From positions 7,998,001 through 8,062,000 of the forward strand of contig JAKZAN010000007.1 of assembly GCA_023053545.1 (NCBI GenBank): a DNA stretch of 64,000 nucleotides, read 5' to 3'. This DNA comes from Lepidurus packardi. Taxonomy: Eukaryota; Arthropoda; Branchiopoda; Notostraca; Triopsidae. The translations under genes and the position numbers were made by a program. The notes under the pieces were generated by a model. It worked only from the letters and a program-made list of their open reading frames with translations, searched no databases and was not told the origin of the DNA. Below, piece after piece: positions 61,678 through 64,000 of the stretch (position 1 is its first letter; each line of letters opens with the position of its first letter).

Positions 61678-64000
61678 GTAAGTTACTTCCTCATTATTTC
61701 CTTCGCTTTCAGTACTCCAGATGAATCCTTTTTCCTAGCGTTGCCCAAACGCGTAACAGTATTATATTAAATAAATTGGTAGCCCTTTGCTCACAAGTGA
61801 AAGTCGAAATCTTAATGTAGCCTAAGGGAAGGAGACAACCTCATAAGCTCATATAAGGCTTGTCTTCTTATGTGTTACGACCGACACGACTACAACCGGT
61901 ACGCGAGAGAGAGAGAGCAAGAGAGAGAAAAAATAGCATTCATGCTCTACCTTTTTCCCAGCCGGTATCACTTCTATTCAATGCGGTATCCTCTTGAATG
62001 CTTGCATAGTTTCCTCCGATGAGGCTGAGACGTTCCATCTTTTAACTGGTCAAATTGTCTTAGGTTTCCCAACATGGGAAAAAAGGTAGCAAGGAAAGGT
62101 GTTTGCAGTTTGAACCAGAAAGTAAAGAAAATTACTCTTTCTAAAGACTTGTCAAGGCTTGTTCTTAGCCTCTTTTAAAACCTCTTAGATGCGTTCTATA
62201 CTTGCTATATAAACGGCGAAGGAATGCAAGGATTTGTCCCTTTTGCATATCCTAGAAGAGGAGGGGTGAGTTGAAATGGGGTTAGCACAGTGTATTGGTT
62301 CTCTCTCGTCTTCTTTTTTTTTTCTTTGCCCAACAAAAGGGGGTCCCAGGTGGTTTATGGACCATGGTCATTATCCTTTTTACCTCCCTAGAAAACTTTG
62401 GAGCCCTTTGGAGGGCGCACACACTCTACAATAGAGACGACCTTGCTTTTTACTTCAGCACTAACCCCCATGTCTCATGTCTTATTGCCTCCCAACAACT
62501 CGCCATTGTTATGTGGATCATCTTCCTGAAGGCCTTTTTGCACGTCGATTTTCAGCTGCCATTTGGTGTATGCAATCGACGCCGCCAGCGCCCGTAACTG
62601 AGGCCAAATTATTATTTTTTTGTTATTTTATTTTATTATTTTTTTATTTAATATTTATAATATTATTATATTCATTATTCTATAATAATATTATATTCAC
62701 GCAGATTTATAATAATATCTTATAGGCATGAGCCTATTGCCAAAGTTTATTACTAAACGTACATTTAAGATCGTCTTAAGATCAAATTTATTTTATTATT
62801 ATTTCATTATGTATAATTAAGTATTATTTTATTATTAATTATTATTACTTCAGTTTGTTTACAATTTATTCCCAACGTAGGCTTCCGCCTATTGTTGGTT
62901 GCATTATTTACTGTCGCATTGACTTTGATGACAATTATTATTATTATAGTTATTATTATTTTATTATTACATGTTATTATTTTGTTTTGTTTTTATTTTG
63001 TCTTTTTTTAAATCAGTTTTTATGGTCTTTGCATCCCAGTGAATGAGTTTGCATATCTGGTCACGTCGAAACATGAAGGGGGGGTTTTATGCAAATGCTT
63101 GTTCGGACAAGGACACGTACATTGATAGGGACTTTTGTCTTGGTCGCTTCGCTTTGAGTTGCGAACTTGCAATAAGAAAGACACATAGAAAAAATAAAAT
63201 AAAAAGGGGAACCGTTTCGCCCACTTGAGAGTAGTAGCAAGAAGCTATTTTCGTCCCAAAGTCGTTCGCGACATCAAGCACCAAGCCGTATTAACTTCCA
63301 GATTCCAGAGCTCGGCTTATAACAAGAGATGAGGCACGAGCGAGCGCAAACGCATTGCTTTTCTTATCTCTTACACGCAATGAGGCGCGTAGCCAAAAAG
63401 TTCTATAGGCCTTCTCGCGCTGCGATGTTAGATTTATGAGGGTGGAGTTGAGAAATTTCTGAGCCGTATGAACCTTCCACTCCACCCAAAAAAAAAAAAA
63501 AAAAAGATTTAATGCTCGGCCTAGACGCACTTAAGCGTACAGTGCAGGTTTTTCAACTTGAGCGCTGTTCCATTCCTTTGGGGATTTTTGGGAATTTTGC
63601 ACTCTTAACAAATGTGACACCCCCAATCAACCATGATACCACCGGGTACCACCCCTTTCAAAACCAATCCGTGTTTTCGGGCTCTGCTAAGACGTATATT
63701 TGATTCCTTAGAACGACTAGAGCTCGCCTGAGCAGATCATGTGACCCAATTTAGACCACTTGACATGCCACATATGCTTGTTACGCCTTGCAACCATAAG
63801 CAGCTGCCTTATATTAGCTTTCCGGCATTTTTTTTTTATTTATTTTTTTCTTCCCAGTGCGTGAAATTTGAAGTTTCCGTCCTTGGAAAGAAAGTAGCAA
63901 AAAAGAAAAAAAAGCTCTGGGGGAATTGGGTGCCTGGTGGAGCGAGCTTGTTCTATTGTATGGAGATGAAAACCGCAATTATGCTGACTCAGGCCTTTTT
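61678..64000. other. First intron of the integrin alpha gene (incomplete)
   Basis: It contains a GA-rich run at about 61907-61930, a long A/T-rich part with TTA-type low complexity (about 62610-63010), an oligo-A run near 63487, and inverted repeats. No exon or RNA gene was recognised. Confidence 0.6.
62656..62695. repeat. A/T-only inverted repeat, 15-bp arms
   Basis: The arm tataatattattata (62656-62670) is perfectly inverted at 62681-62695 around a 10-nt loop. It could extrude as a cruciform; alternatively it is a chance product of the TTA-rich setting. Confidence 0.6.

Noticed and set aside
1..64000. CRISPR arrays, bacterial operons, rRNA genes, let-7/miR-100-type microRNAs
   Set aside because: Looked for and not seen; the window is eukaryotic.

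Overview
This is a eukaryotic, arthropod-type window: multi-exon genes with short GT-AG introns (mostly about 50-80 nt), dispersed transposon fossils, and an ecdysone receptor. The combination of EcR A and B isoforms with crustacean-like sequence, compact genes and lineage-specific secreted paralogues suggests a branchiopod crustacean, most likely Daphnia or a relative. The species assignment is inference; no search was possible.

Layout. Positions 1-2400 are non-coding and carry a decayed Tigger/pogo transposon. About 2430-24250 (+) is the ecdysone receptor EcR: candidate 5'UTR exons near 2.5 and 3.1-3.4 kb, an A-isoform start at 9233, a B-isoform start at 18937 inside a 12-kb intron, and shared DNA-binding and ligand-binding exons at 22405-24250. 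Positions 24251-29006 are intergenic and hold a DR5 nuclear-receptor-type element, a perfect hairpin and a 515-bp MITE. Positions 29007-38822 (+) encode a full-length ABCA lipid transporter that I could assemble as 40 exons and 2298 residues. Positions 39513-46754 (+) encode a Ser/Thr/Glu-rich mucin-like secreted protein of about 2360 residues with large internal duplications and a 15-bp minisatellite. Positions 47830-52337 (+) hold a small family: an orphan promoter plus first exon, followed by two tandem genes for secreted proteins with a hydrophobic segment, a furin-like site and a five-cysteine tail. Positions 52580-53433 (-) encode a two-dsRBD protein of the TARBP2/PRKRA/Loquacious type. 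It is divergent from 53705-56108 (+), peroxisomal 2-hydroxyacyl-CoA lyase (HACL1). Positions 56676-60603 (-) encode WDR33, a subunit of the mRNA 3'-end processing machinery, divergent from 61481 (+), the first coding exon of an integrin alpha subunit whose remaining exons lie beyond the window.

There is no operon logic. The genes are unrelated housekeeping, endocrine and lineage-specific genes. Functional links visible in the DNA are limited to the EcR isoform promoters, two divergent promoters that share an 11-mer, and the tandem secreted-protein cluster. That cluster, with its homologous orphan promoter, and the rapidly duplicating mucin-like gene are the best candidates for undescribed biology. 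All exon models were built by hand from splice consensus and reading-frame continuity.
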